In this document: positions 6,829 through 15,302 of the stretch, piece after piece
Numbering within the stretch: position 1 is the stretch's first letter
Layout: the number at the start of each line of letters is the position of its first letter
The notes under the pieces: generated by a model
Told to the model about the DNA's origin: nothing
Seen by the model: the letters and a program-made list of their open reading frames with translations, nothing else
Databases searched by the model: none
Position numbers and translations under genes: made by a program
Source: an uncultured Clostridium sp.
Lineage (GTDB): Bacteria; Bacillota; Clostridia; Peptostreptococcales; Peptostreptococcaceae
Length of the DNA: 17,675 nt
Reading direction: 5' to 3'
NCBI GenBank assembly: GCA_900557165.1
Contig: USRS01000054.1
Span: 1-17,675 of the forward strand

Positions 6829-7774
6829 TATAATATTAGGAATTGACACTAGCTGCTATACCACATCTATAGCAGCTATAACTTTAGATAAAAAAATAAT
6901 ATTAAATGAAAAAATAATATTAAAAGTAAAAAAAGACTGCAAAGGACTTAGGCAAAGTGAAGCAGTTTTCCAACATGTTAATAATATGGGAGAAATATCA
7001 AAAGTAATAAATGATAAATTGAAAGATTATAATGTAGTAGGAATATGTGTATCAAATAAACCAAGACCTATAGATAATTCATATATGCCTGTATTTTCTG
7101 TAGGATGTAATTTTGGGAAATTACTAAGTAGTGTTAATGATTGTTCTTTTTATGAAACATCTCATCAAGAAAATCATATAGAAGCAAGTTTGTTTAATAA
7201 TAATTTAGATAATAAAGAAAGATTTATTGCTGTTCATATCTCAGGAGGAACGACGGAAATCCTTTTAATAAATAAAAATAAATGTGGATATGATATAGAA
7301 ATTGTGGGCGGGAGTTTAGATGTTAGCTTTGGTCAATTAATAGATCGCCTTGGAGTTAAATTAAATTATAATTTCCCTTGTGGAAAATTCATAGATGAAA
7401 ATGCTCTAAAATGCAATCAAAAAATGGAAAAAGGGCTTAAAACTAGTGTTAAGGAAGGATATATGAATTTATCCGGTATAGAAAATCAAATTAATAAAAT
7501 TATTAATGATTATGATAGTGAATATATGAGTAAAATCTTACTAGATACACTAATAAGAAGCATGTATAAATCTTTAATATTTATTTGTGAAAAATATAAA
7601 ATAAATGAAGTTATATTTGGTGGTGGCGTATCTGCTAGTAAATATATAAATAAAGAATTAAGTGAAAAACTAAAAAAAGAAAAGATTAAAGCATATTTTA
7701 CTGAAGCTCAATATGCAACAGATAATGCTTTAGGATGTGCTATAATAGGATTAAATAAAATGAATGATTTATAG
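6809..7774 (+). CDS. TsaD/Kae1-like (peptidase M22 family) paralogue
   Basis: An ASKHA-fold protein of the TsaD/Kae1/Qri7 family. True TsaD makes the t6A modification of tRNA with TsaB and TsaE. This gene is of the clostridial type found between nusB and xseA, commonly annotated as O-sialoglycoprotein endopeptidase or M22 peptidase; its function is not established. N-terminal LGIDTSCYTTSIAAI is the phosphate-1 loop. HQENH places putative metal ligands at H119 and H123. ISGGTTEILLI and IFGGGVSASKYI are nucleotide-binding loops, and TDNA provides D305. So the metal-binding H-H-D set is kept, but the usual HxEGH is HQENH and CDETS is CYTTS. Hence probably not the main TsaD. The GTG at 6809 has AGGAAG at 6795-6800 and overlaps nusB by 20 nt; GTG 6800 and TTG 6803 are alternatives. 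Confidence 0.8.
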   Translation: MTRKNNNIILGIDTSCYTTSIAAITLDKKIILNEKIILKVKKDCKGLRQSEAVFQHVNNMGEISKVINDKLKDYNVVGICVSNKPRPIDNSYMPVFSVGCNFGKLLSSVNDCSFYETSHQENHIEASLFNNNLDNKERFIAVHISGGTTEILLINKNKCGYDIEIVGGSLDVSFGQLIDRLGVKLNYNFPCGKFIDENALKCNQKMEKGLKTSVKEGYMNLSGIENQINKIINDYDSEYMSKILLDTLIRSMYKSLIFICEKYKINEVIFGGGVSASKYINKELSEKLKKEKIKAYFTEAQYATDNALGCAIIGLNKMNDL

Positions 7775-7783
7775 GAGTAAATT

Positions 7784-8989
7784 ATGAAACTTAGAGCTTT
7801 AGATATAAGTGAAGCAAATTCCTACATAAAGAGGATATTAACAAATGATCCTATTTTATATAACCTTAGAGTAAAAGGAGAAATTTCTAACTTTAAGGTT
7901 CATAGTAGTGGAAATGTTTATTTATCCTTAAAAGATGAAAAATCAAAATTAAATTGTATTATATTTAAAAGTAATTATGATAAAAGTTTAAATTTAGATA
8001 ATGGAGTAAAAATAATAGCGACAGGTTATATATCTGTTTATGAAAGAGATGGAGCTTATCAATTATATATTAATGAAGTGGAAATTGAAGGTATAGGAAA
8101 TTTATATATAGAGTTTAATAAATTAAAAGAAAAATTAAAAAATGAAGGTTTGTTTGATTCAAAATATAAAAAACAAATACCTAAAATGCCTCGTTCCATA
8201 GGAGTTGTAACATCTCCTACAGGAGCAGTTATTAGAGATATTATAAACGTAACCAAAAGAAGATTTCCTAAAGTTGATATAAAATTATATCCAGTAAATG
8301 TTCAAGGAGATAAAAGCGCTGAAGATATATGTAGTGGTATAGAATTTTTTAATAGAATGGAAAATGTGGATACCATAATAGTTGGAAGGGGAGGAGGTTC
8401 CCTGGAAGAATTATGGTCTTTCAATGAAGAAATTGTGGCAAGAGAAATATTTAAATCGAAAATTCCTATTATATCAGCTGTGGGACATGAAACAGATTTT
8501 ACTATTTGTGATTTTGTATCTGATATGAGAGCTCCAACGCCATCTGCAGCAGCAGAAATAGCAACACCAGATTTATTAGAAATTTATTATAAACTTGATA
8601 ATATAAAAAACAGAATGAATAGATCTTTAAACAATCAAGTTATACTAGATAATGAAAAATTAAATAATACATTTGATAAAATAAATAATCATATGAAAAA
8701 TTATATAATAAGAGACAAAGTTATACAGCTAGATCAAATTTATGATAAAATAAATTTTAGGCTAGAACAAAACTTAGAAACATCTAAGGAAAAACTTTCA
8801 AAAAAAGCAGCTTTGCTTCATAATTTAAGTCCATTAGCTACTATAAGCAGAGGATATTCTATTGTGGAGAAAAAAGGACATGTAATTAATTCCATAGAGG
8901 AAGTTAATGTAAATGATGAGATAAATATAACTTTGAAAGATGGAGACTTGGATTGTATTATAAATAAAATTAATAGTAAAGAGGTATAA
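7784..8989 (+). CDS. xseA: Exodeoxyribonuclease VII large subunit
   Basis: Catalytic subunit of exonuclease VII, which degrades single-stranded DNA from both ends to short oligonucleotides, with XseB as partner. An N-terminal OB-fold, about residues 1-100, includes [25 protein letters not shown]. The catalytic domain has [38 protein letters not shown] from about 201, and [28 protein letters not shown] with H235. A long coiled coil follows (about 265-350), then a C-terminal [14 protein letters not shown] block. Length 401 is normal. The TAGGAG Shine-Dalgarno overlaps the previous gene's stop at 7772-7774. xseB begins two nucleotides after its stop. Confidence 0.96.
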   Translation: MKLRALDISEANSYIKRILTNDPILYNLRVKGEISNFKVHSSGNVYLSLKDEKSKLNCIIFKSNYDKSLNLDNGVKIIATGYISVYERDGAYQLYINEVEIEGIGNLYIEFNKLKEKLKNEGLFDSKYKKQIPKMPRSIGVVTSPTGAVIRDIINVTKRRFPKVDIKLYPVNVQGDKSAEDICSGIEFFNRMENVDTIIVGRGGGSLEELWSFNEEIVAREIFKSKIPIISAVGHETDFTICDFVSDMRAPTPSAAAEIATPDLLEIYYKLDNIKNRMNRSLNNQVILDNEKLNNTFDKINNHMKNYIIRDKVIQLDQIYDKINFRLEQNLETSKEKLSKKAALLHNLSPLATISRGYSIVEKKGHVINSIEEVNVNDEINITLKDGDLDCIINKINSKEV

Positions 8990-8991
8990 CA

Positions 8992-9204
8992 ATGAAACTT
9001 ACTTATGAAGAAGCTTATGATAAACTTGAAGAAATTTTAATGAAATTAGAGTCTAAAAATACGAGCTTAGATGAATCATTAAGTTTATATGAAGAAGGCA
9101 TAAAATTATTTAAGCACTGTAATAAGTTACTTGAAGATGCTGAACTTAAAATAAGCAAATTTAATAAAATGGGTATAGAAGAAGATTTCAATGTGGGGGA
9201 ATAG
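8992..9204 (+). CDS. xseB: Exodeoxyribonuclease VII small subunit
   Basis: A 70-residue helical hairpin protein that binds XseA coiled coils. The [17 protein letters not shown] and [30 protein letters not shown] segments are the family signature. It starts two bases after the xseA stop, with its ribosome binding site (AAAGAGG) inside the xseA end, consistent with coupled, balanced synthesis of the two subunits. Confidence 0.95.
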   Translation: MKLTYEEAYDKLEEILMKLESKNTSLDESLSLYEEGIKLFKHCNKLLEDAELKISKFNKMGIEEDFNVGE

Positions 9205-9208
9205 ATAA

Positions 9209-10096
9209 ATGGAATTTAAGGAAATTTTAAAAAATAAAATTGATTATGTAGAAAAGCTTTTAATGGAATATATGCCAAAAGAAGAAGGATATCAAAAAAC
9301 TATAATGCAAGCTATGAACTACAGCTTATCAGCTGGAGGGAAGAGACTTAGACCCATATTGACGCTAGAAAGCTGTAAAGCTGTTGGAGGAAATGAAGAA
9401 GATGCAATTCCTTTTGCTATGGCTATAGAAATGATTCATACTTATTCTTTAATTCATGATGATTTACCTGCTTTAGATAATGATGATTTGAGAAGGGGAA
9501 AACCTACAAATCACAAAGTGTTTGGAGAAGCTATGGCAACTTTAGCTGGAGATTCTCTTTTAAACTATGCCTATGAAATAATGTTATCATCATCATTAAA
9601 TAAGGAAAATTCTAAAAAATACTTAAAAGCAATTTATGAAATAGCAAAACATGCAGGGATTTATGGTATGATAGGTGGCCAAGTAGTAGATGTGGAAAGT
9701 GAAAATAAAATTATAGATAAAGATAAATTAGATTTTATTCATTTAAATAAAACAGCAGCTATGATTGTGGGATGCATGAGAGCTGGAGCTATAATTGGAG
9801 ATGCTAGTGAAGAAGAATTAGAAAAGATAACTAAATACAGTGAAAATATTGGATTATCATTCCAAATTGTAGATGACATATTAGATATAGTTGGAGATGA
9901 AGAAAAATTAGGAAAACCTATAGGAAGTGATATAGAAAATCATAAATCAACATATCCATCGCTATTAGGTCTTGAAAAATCAAGATGTATAGCAAGACAA
10001 TTAATAGAAGAAGGAAAGTCTAGCATAAAAGACTTGCCATCAGAAAAAGATTTTTTAAATCAATTGGGAGATTATATAATTAGTAGGGATTGTTAA
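9209..10096 (+). CDS. ispA: Polyprenyl (farnesyl/geranyl) diphosphate synthase
   Basis: Short-chain trans-prenyltransferase that condenses isopentenyl diphosphate with allylic diphosphates to give geranyl and farnesyl diphosphate, feeding undecaprenyl and quinone-type lipids. Motifs run in order: AGGKRLRP at about residues 43-50; the first aspartate-rich motif DDLPALD (D84-D90), with aromatic HTYSLIH just before it that helps set chain length; LRRGKPTNH; GGQVVDV; and the second aspartate-rich motif VDDILD (D222, D223, D226). The two-residue insertion in the first motif (DDxxxxD) marks bacterial FPP synthases. Length 295 is typical. The start codon lies four bases after the xseB stop. The distant dxs operon supplies the precursor pathway. 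Confidence 0.95.
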   Translation: MEFKEILKNKIDYVEKLLMEYMPKEEGYQKTIMQAMNYSLSAGGKRLRPILTLESCKAVGGNEEDAIPFAMAIEMIHTYSLIHDDLPALDNDDLRRGKPTNHKVFGEAMATLAGDSLLNYAYEIMLSSSLNKENSKKYLKAIYEIAKHAGIYGMIGGQVVDVESENKIIDKDKLDFIHLNKTAAMIVGCMRAGAIIGDASEEELEKITKYSENIGLSFQIVDDILDIVGDEEKLGKPIGSDIENHKSTYPSLLGLEKSRCIARQLIEEGKSSIKDLPSEKDFLNQLGDYIISRDC

Positions 10097-10105
10097 GGAG
10101 GCTAC

Positions 10106-10543
10106 ATGGATTTTTTTGCACAAATATTTAACAACAAGATATTGTGGATTAGTATATTTGCTTGTTTTTTGGCACAATTTATTAAAATATTTACGGGAAA
10201 AGAAAAAAGAATTGATTTTTCTAGAATCGCAATGTCTGGAGGTATGCCAAGTTCTCATAGTTCCTTTGTAACAAGTTTATCAACTCTAGTTGGTATGGAT
10301 AGAGGTTTTGATTCAGTTGAATTTGCCATATGTGTTGTATTTGCTTTAATAGTTATGTACGATGCATCTGGTGTTAGAAGAGCGGTAGGAAAACAAGCTG
10401 CTATACTGAATAAAATAGTAGAAGATTTACAAAATAAAAAACATATTGAACATGAAACTTTAAAAGAATTAGTGGGACATACTCCAAAAGAAGTTATATT
10501 TGGAGCCATATTAGGTATATTAGTTGCCATTATTATGGTATAA
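10106..10543 (+). CDS. Divergent PAP2 family (DUF212/YuiD-like) membrane protein
   Basis: A 145-residue membrane protein of the divergent PAP2 superfamily. Hydrophobic segments are seen near the N-terminus (ILWISIFACFLAQFIKIF), at about residues 54-65, around AICVVFALIVMYDASGVRRAVG, and at the C-terminus (IFGAILGILVAIIMV). The signature GGMPSSHSS places G46, P48, S49, S50 and H51, similar to the acid-phosphatase PSxxSH motif. The biochemical role is not established. Its position directly after ispA in many clostridia suggests work on prenyl or lipid phosphates, which is inference. AAGGAGG at 10095-10101 overlaps the ispA stop. Last gene of the nusB run. Confidence 0.85.
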   Translation: MDFFAQIFNNKILWISIFACFLAQFIKIFTGKEKRIDFSRIAMSGGMPSSHSSFVTSLSTLVGMDRGFDSVEFAICVVFALIVMYDASGVRRAVGKQAAILNKIVEDLQNKKHIEHETLKELVGHTPKEVIFGAILGILVAIIMV

Positions 10544-10545
10544 AA

Positions 10546-10574
10546 TTGAAAAAAAGTGTATTATATGATATAAT
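10546..10574 (+). promoter_or_regulatory. Near-consensus SigA promoter upstream of dxs
   Basis: TTGAAA (10546-10551), exactly 17 nt, then TATAAT (10569-10574): 11 of 12 consensus bases. It starts two bases after the stop of the DUF212 gene. Transcription would begin near 10581 and meet the terminator at 10624-10649 after only about 65-70 nt, about 120 nt before the dxs start. Confidence 0.7.
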
Positions 10575-10580
10575 TCTTTT

Positions 10581-10650
10581 GCTTTATAGGAAATTATAAA
10601 AAATACATGGAAACTATAAAATCAAAAGTCTTCTATGGAAGACTTTTTTA
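10581..10650 (+). ncRNA. Predicted short RNA or dxs leader/attenuator
   Basis: The interval between the strong promoter and the terminator would give a transcript of about 70 nt with no convincing ORF. It contains two copies of GGAAAyTATAAA exactly 20 bp apart (10589-10600 and 10609-10620). It also has a weak AU hairpin (TTTATA 10583-10588 with TATAAA 10595-10600), followed by the terminator hairpin. I do not recognise a known riboswitch class. It could be a small RNA, or a leader whose terminator controls dxs. Prediction only. Confidence 0.4.
10624..10649 (+). terminator. Terminator or attenuator upstream of dxs
   Basis: A perfect 9-bp stem (AAAGTCTTC at 10625-10633 with GAAGACTTT at 10638-10646), a TATG loop and a T run to 10649. 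It could end the nusB operon, the short leader transcript, or both. Confidence 0.85.
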
Positions 10651-10768
10651 ATTATAAGAATATTATAATCATTCAATATATTGGTGAAACTTCTAATATG
10701 AGAAGATTAATAAGAAATAGAATGAATGTTAAAAGTGAAATTAGACCATTACAAAGGTGAGGAAAATT

Positions 10769-12625
10769 ATGTGTAATTATTTAAACAAAGTAAATTCTCC
10801 AGAAGATATAAAAAAATTAAATACAAAAGAAATGGAAGAATTAGCAGAAGAAATAAGACAGTTTTTAATAGAATCTATTTCAAAAACTGGAGGTCATTTA
10901 GCTTCAAATTTAGGAGTTGTTGAGTTGACTTTGGCATTGCACAAAGTTTTCGATAGTCCAAAAGATAAGTTAATATGGGATGTGGGACATCAATCATATG
11001 TACATAAAATTATCACAGGGCGTAAAGATGACTTTAAAACACTAAGACAGCTTGATGGATTAAGCGGATTTCCAAAAGAAAATGAAAGTGAACATGATAT
11101 ATTTGATACGGGACATAGCTCTACATCTATTTCAGTAGGACTTGGAATAGCATGTGCTAGAGATATAAAAAGGGAAGATTTTAATGTTGTTTCTGTTATA
11201 GGAGATGGTTCAATAACAGGAGGAATGGCTTTAGAGGCTATAAATCATTTGGGGTATCTAAATAAAAAAATGATAATAATTTTAAATGACAATGAAATGT
11301 CTATAGACAAAAATGTAGGAGGCATGTCAAGGTATTTATCGAGTATAATAAGAAATGCTAAAGCAAATCAAGTGAAAGATCAAATAGAAAAAATATTTTC
11401 AATGACTAAAACTGGCAATTATATATATAAAAAAGCAGATAAATTTAAAGATGGAATTATAAGTAAATTCACACCACAAGATTGTGAACTATTTGAATCT
11501 TTTGGAATTAAGTATTATGGACCTATTGATGGCCACAATATGAAAGAATTAGTAGATATATTAAACAAAGCAAAAAATAAAAAAGGACCGGTTTTACTGC
11601 ATGTAATAACAAAAAAAGGTAAAGGTTATAAATTTGCAGAGCAAAAACCAGATAAATATCATGGTGTGTCTAAATTTAATATAGAAGAGGGCTTAAAATC
11701 TTCTTCATCAGAAAGTATATCTAGTCATGTTGGTAAAAAACTAGTAAAAATGGCTGATGAAGATGAATCAATAGTTGCCATAACAGCGGCTATGCCATCT
11801 GGAACAGGTCTTAATCATTTTGCAGTATCATATCCATATAGATATTATGATGTGGGAATTGCAGAACAACATGCTACAACTTTTGCAGCAGGTCTTGCAA
11901 AAGAAGGTATGAAACCTTATTTTGCAGTTTATTCATCATTTTTACAAAGAGGATACGACCAAATTATACATGATATATCTATAACTAAAAAGAATGTTAC
12001 TTTCTTAATAGATAGAGCAGGCCTTGTTGGCAATGATGGAGAAACTCATCATGGTGTATTTGATTTAAGCTATTTAAATATAGTGCCAAATATAACAGTT
12101 ATGGCACCAAAAGATAGTAAAGAACTAGATTTAATGATGGATTTATCAGCAAAAATAGATGGACCAGTTGCCATAAGATATCCAAGGGGAAATACTTATT
12201 ATATAAATAAGGGTTCTTATGATGAAATAAAACTTGGAACTTATGAAGTACTAGAACAAGGTAGTGATGTACTAGTGCTTGCCATAGGCAATATGGTTAA
12301 AAAAGCTTTAAGTGTTAGAGATATACTTCTTAAAGAAAATATAAATCCAACAATAGTAAATGCTAGATTTTTAAAACCAATGGATGAAGAGTTATTAAGT
12401 GAATTACTTAAAACACATTCTAAGGTTGTAACAATAGAAGATAATATTGTAAGTGGTGGATTTGGAAGTAGAATAAATAAATTTATAATAGATAATAATT
12501 ATAATGTGAAGATAGAAAATATAGGTATTCCGGATAAATTTGTGGAACATGGAAGCGTAGATGAATTATGTGCCACAATTGGAATGTCTGATGAACAAAT
12601 AGCTGATAGAATAAAAAAATTATAA
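10769..12625 (+). CDS. dxs: 1-deoxy-D-xylulose-5-phosphate synthase
   Basis: Thiamine-diphosphate enzyme that joins pyruvate and glyceraldehyde 3-phosphate to make DXP, the first step of the MEP isoprenoid pathway. Catalytic [10 protein letters not shown] gives H43. The thiamine-binding [10 protein letters not shown] places G145-D146-G147, followed by ILNDNEMSI. The pyrimidine domain has [16 protein letters not shown] with the conserved glutamate at E366. [17 protein letters not shown] and the C-terminal domain (from about 495) complete the enzyme. Length 618 is normal. The ATG at 10769 sits six bases after AAAGGTGAGG (10753-10762); an in-frame GTG at 10757 lies inside that site. It heads dxs-tlyA-recN, and its expression may depend on read-through of the upstream terminator or on a promoter I cannot identify in 10650-10750. 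Confidence 0.96.
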   Translation: MCNYLNKVNSPEDIKKLNTKEMEELAEEIRQFLIESISKTGGHLASNLGVVELTLALHKVFDSPKDKLIWDVGHQSYVHKIITGRKDDFKTLRQLDGLSGFPKENESEHDIFDTGHSSTSISVGLGIACARDIKREDFNVVSVIGDGSITGGMALEAINHLGYLNKKMIIILNDNEMSIDKNVGGMSRYLSSIIRNAKANQVKDQIEKIFSMTKTGNYIYKKADKFKDGIISKFTPQDCELFESFGIKYYGPIDGHNMKELVDILNKAKNKKGPVLLHVITKKGKGYKFAEQKPDKYHGVSKFNIEEGLKSSSSESISSHVGKKLVKMADEDESIVAITAAMPSGTGLNHFAVSYPYRYYDVGIAEQHATTFAAGLAKEGMKPYFAVYSSFLQRGYDQIIHDISITKKNVTFLIDRAGLVGNDGETHHGVFDLSYLNIVPNITVMAPKDSKELDLMMDLSAKIDGPVAIRYPRGNTYYINKGSYDEIKLGTYEVLEQGSDVLVLAIGNMVKKALSVRDILLKENINPTIVNARFLKPMDEELLSELLKTHSKVVTIEDNIVSGGFGSRINKFIIDNNYNVKIENIGIPDKFVEHGSVDELCATIGMSDEQIADRIKKL

Positions 12626-12641
12626 TTAGAAGGATAATAAA

Positions 12642-13454
12642 ATGAAGAAAAGAATTGACATTTTACTTGTAGAACAAGGATATTTTGATAGTAGAGAAAG
12701 AGCTAAAAAAGCTATAATGGCAGGTCTTGTATTTGTAGACAATCAAAGATGCGACAAAGCAGGAACAGAAGTTAAAGAAGATGCCAACATATTAGTTAAA
12801 GGTAATCCAATTCCTTATGTAAGTAGAGGTGGATTAAAATTAGAAAAAGCAATGAAAAACTTTGGAGTTACTCTAAAAGATAAGGTATGTATGGATATAG
12901 GAGCATCAACCGGCGGATTTACTGATTGTATGCTTCAAAATGGTGCTGTAAAAGTATTTTCTATAGATGTTGGATATGGACAATTAGCATGGAAACTTAG
13001 ACAAGACGAAAGAGTAGTTTGCATGGAAAGAACAAATATAAGATATGTAACTATAGAAGATACAAAAGAATTTGCAGATTTTGCATCTATAGATGTATCT
13101 TTTATATCTTTAAAACTTGTTTTACCTAAGGCTAAAGAATTATTAAATATAGATGGTGAAATTGTTGCCTTAATAAAACCACAATTTGAAGCTGGAAAAG
13201 GAAAAGTTGGTAAAAAAGGTGTAGTAAGAGATAAAAATATTCATATAGAAGTTATAGAAATGATATCTGAGTTTGCTATTGAAAATGGATTTGCCATACT
13301 AAACTTAGATTACTCACCAATAAAAGGACCAGAAGGAAATATAGAATATTTAATTCATTTAAGAAATAATAATGATGGATTTGTATTTGATAAAGAAGCT
13401 TTTGATAAAAAAATAGTTGAGGTTGTAGAAGAGTCTCATAACTTAAATAAATAA
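12642..13454 (+). CDS. tlyA: TlyA family rRNA 2'-O-methyltransferase
   Basis: S4 plus FtsJ-type methyltransferase. Family members methylate the 2'-OH of rRNA cytidines (shown for mycobacterial TlyA); some were first described as haemolysins. The S4 RNA-binding domain spans about residues 1-60, with RIDILLVEQGYFDSRERAKKAI and a GLVFVDNQ turn. The SAM-binding motif MDIGASTGGFTDCML has its first glycine at 87. A K-D-K-E catalytic set is visible as K66 (RGGLKLEKA), D151 (SIDVSFISL), K179 (ALIKPQF) and E235 (NIEYLIHL). Length 270 is typical. It lies 16 nt after dxs and 25 nt before recN. The argR/ahrC gene usual at the tlyA-recN junction is absent. Confidence 0.94.
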   Translation: MKKRIDILLVEQGYFDSRERAKKAIMAGLVFVDNQRCDKAGTEVKEDANILVKGNPIPYVSRGGLKLEKAMKNFGVTLKDKVCMDIGASTGGFTDCMLQNGAVKVFSIDVGYGQLAWKLRQDERVVCMERTNIRYVTIEDTKEFADFASIDVSFISLKLVLPKAKELLNIDGEIVALIKPQFEAGKGKVGKKGVVRDKNIHIEVIEMISEFAIENGFAILNLDYSPIKGPEGNIEYLIHLRNNNDGFVFDKEAFDKKIVEVVEESHNLNK

Positions 13455-13479
13455 TAGATAATGATAAAGGGGGCATAAA

Positions 13480-15159
13480 ATGATCCTTGAATTATATATG
13501 AAAAATTGTGCTTTAGTAGAAGAAAGCAGAGTTAACTTAGGCGAAAATCTAAACATACTTACAGGGGAAACTGGTTCTGGAAAATCTATTATGATAGAGG
13601 CTCTTGGTTTATGTTTAGGAAATAAATATGATAAATCTTTTTTAAGAAAAGGCACAGAAAAAGGTATAGCAGAAATTATAGTATCATCACCAAGTAAAAA
13701 CTTAAAAAACATATTAAATGAATATGAAATAGATTTAGAAGATGATCAATTAATTATAACTAGGATCATTTATGCAGATGGTAAAAGTGTTGCTAGAATA
13801 AATGGAAGAACTATAAAGATGTCTATTTTAAAAGAAATAGCATTGACTTTTATAGATTTACATGGTCAGCATCAAAATCAAGCTTTATTCAACAAAGATA
13901 CTCATTTAAAGTTTTTAGATTTATTTGGAGGTAAAAAACTTGATTTACCAAAAGAAGAATATAAAAATACTTATACAGAGTACAATAAAATAAAAAAAGC
14001 ACTTAATACTTTAAATGAAAATAAAGATGAAAAAGAAATACAAAGAGAAATTGATTTATTAAAGTTTCAAATAAATGAAATAGAAGTAGCATCTTTAAGC
14101 AAAGATGAGTATGAAGATTTATTAAAACAAAGAGAAATATATAGAAATAGTGAAAAAATATATAATAATCTTAATTTAAGTTATGAAAAACTACATGAAG
14201 GTAGTGTAAATGCCATAGATTTAATAGGAATGGCATCTAATGAATTAAGTGAAATAGGCAAATATGATGAAGTTTTAAATGAATATAGTGAAACTATAGA
14301 GCGAATTATGTATGAACTTCAAGATACTTGCAGAGACCTTAGAAACTACAAAGAAAATATTGATTTTGAACCTTATGAATTAGAACAAATTGAAGTGAGA
14401 GTTGATGAAATCAATAATTTAAGAAGAAAATACGGAGATACAATAGAAGATATTATTAATTATAAAGATAAAATTTCATCTAGATTAGAAGAAATAATAA
14501 ATAGAGATGAAATGGCAGAAGAATTAAAAAATAAATTAATTGTATTAGAGGAAGAATTAAGTAAAAAAGCAGATGCTTTAACGACTTTAAGAAAAGAAGT
14601 TGCCATAAATTTAGAAGAGGCTATATTAAAAGAACTAAAATCTTTAGATATGAAAGGTGTTAGTTTTAAGGTTAATTTTAATGAAGTAAGTTATTCACCT
14701 TATGGAAATTGTGATGTGGAGTTTATGATATCATTTAACTTAGGTGAGGATTTAAAACCAATTTACAAAGTTGCATCAGGTGGAGAAATGTCTAGATTTA
14801 TGTTAGCATTTAAAACTATACTTGCAGATATTGATGAAATAGATACCATAGTATTTGATGAGATAGATGCAGGGATAAGTGGTATAGCAGCTCAAGTTGT
14901 AGGTGAAAAGTTACATAATATAGCAAAGAAAAAACAAATATTATGTATTACTCATTTACCTCAAATTGCAGCTAATGCAGACACACATTTTTGTATATCT
15001 AAAAAAAGCGATGAAAATAGAACTTATACAACTATAAAAAAATTAAAAGATGAAGACAGTATAAATGAAATAGCAAGGCTTATTGCAGGTAGCAATATTA
15101 CGGATACTACCATAGAGCATGCTAGAGAAATTGTTAATTTAACAAAACAAAATCATTAA
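13480..15159 (+). CDS. recN: DNA repair protein RecN
   Basis: SMC-like ATPase that acts early in double-strand break repair by recombination. The N-terminal Walker A LTGETGSGKS has the lysine at K35. DLHGQHQNQALF (Q-loop region) follows, then a long charged coiled coil (about residues 150-360). The C-terminal half has the ABC signature ASGGEMSRFMLAF, Walker B TIVFDEIDAGISG with D460-E461, and the H-loop CITHLPQIAA. Length 559 is close to the usual 550-580. The ATG follows AAAGGGGG at 13467-13473. Last gene of the dxs-tlyA-recN unit, closed by a terminator. Confidence 0.96.
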   Translation: MILELYMKNCALVEESRVNLGENLNILTGETGSGKSIMIEALGLCLGNKYDKSFLRKGTEKGIAEIIVSSPSKNLKNILNEYEIDLEDDQLIITRIIYADGKSVARINGRTIKMSILKEIALTFIDLHGQHQNQALFNKDTHLKFLDLFGGKKLDLPKEEYKNTYTEYNKIKKALNTLNENKDEKEIQREIDLLKFQINEIEVASLSKDEYEDLLKQREIYRNSEKIYNNLNLSYEKLHEGSVNAIDLIGMASNELSEIGKYDEVLNEYSETIERIMYELQDTCRDLRNYKENIDFEPYELEQIEVRVDEINNLRRKYGDTIEDIINYKDKISSRLEEIINRDEMAEELKNKLIVLEEELSKKADALTTLRKEVAINLEEAILKELKSLDMKGVSFKVNFNEVSYSPYGNCDVEFMISFNLGEDLKPIYKVASGGEMSRFMLAFKTILADIDEIDTIVFDEIDAGISGIAAQVVGEKLHNIAKKKQILCITHLPQIAANADTHFCISKKSDENRTYTTIKKLKDEDSINEIARLIAGSNITDTTIEHAREIVNLTKQNH

Positions 15160-15164
15160 TATAT

Positions 15165-15198
15165 AAAAAAGGATAGAAGAAATTTCTATTCTTTTTTT
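15165..15198 (+). terminator. Terminator after recN
   Basis: A 14-bp stem (A-rich left arm 15165-15178 with 15184-15197, including one G-U pair) closes a GAAAT loop and ends in a T run. Confidence 0.8.
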
Positions 15199-15302
15199 AT
15201 TTGAATACGATTATTATATGAAAACTAATTTTAGTTACATAATTTTATTATTTAATGGAATTATAATATAGAAATTAATAATAAAAGAACATGGAGTCAA
15301 TT

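Noticed and set aside
10698..10760. A 20-codon leader peptide ([20 protein letters not shown]) just before dxs
   Set aside because: No Shine-Dalgarno precedes the ATG, and codon content is not suggestive. The stop lies inside the dxs ribosome binding site, which could be chance.
15199..15290. SigG, SigF or SigA promoter for spoIVB
   Set aside because: GAATA at 15203 with AAAACTA at 15221 has too short a spacer; CATAATT at 15238 lacks a proper -35; TATAAT at 15262 has no -35 at 16-18 nt.
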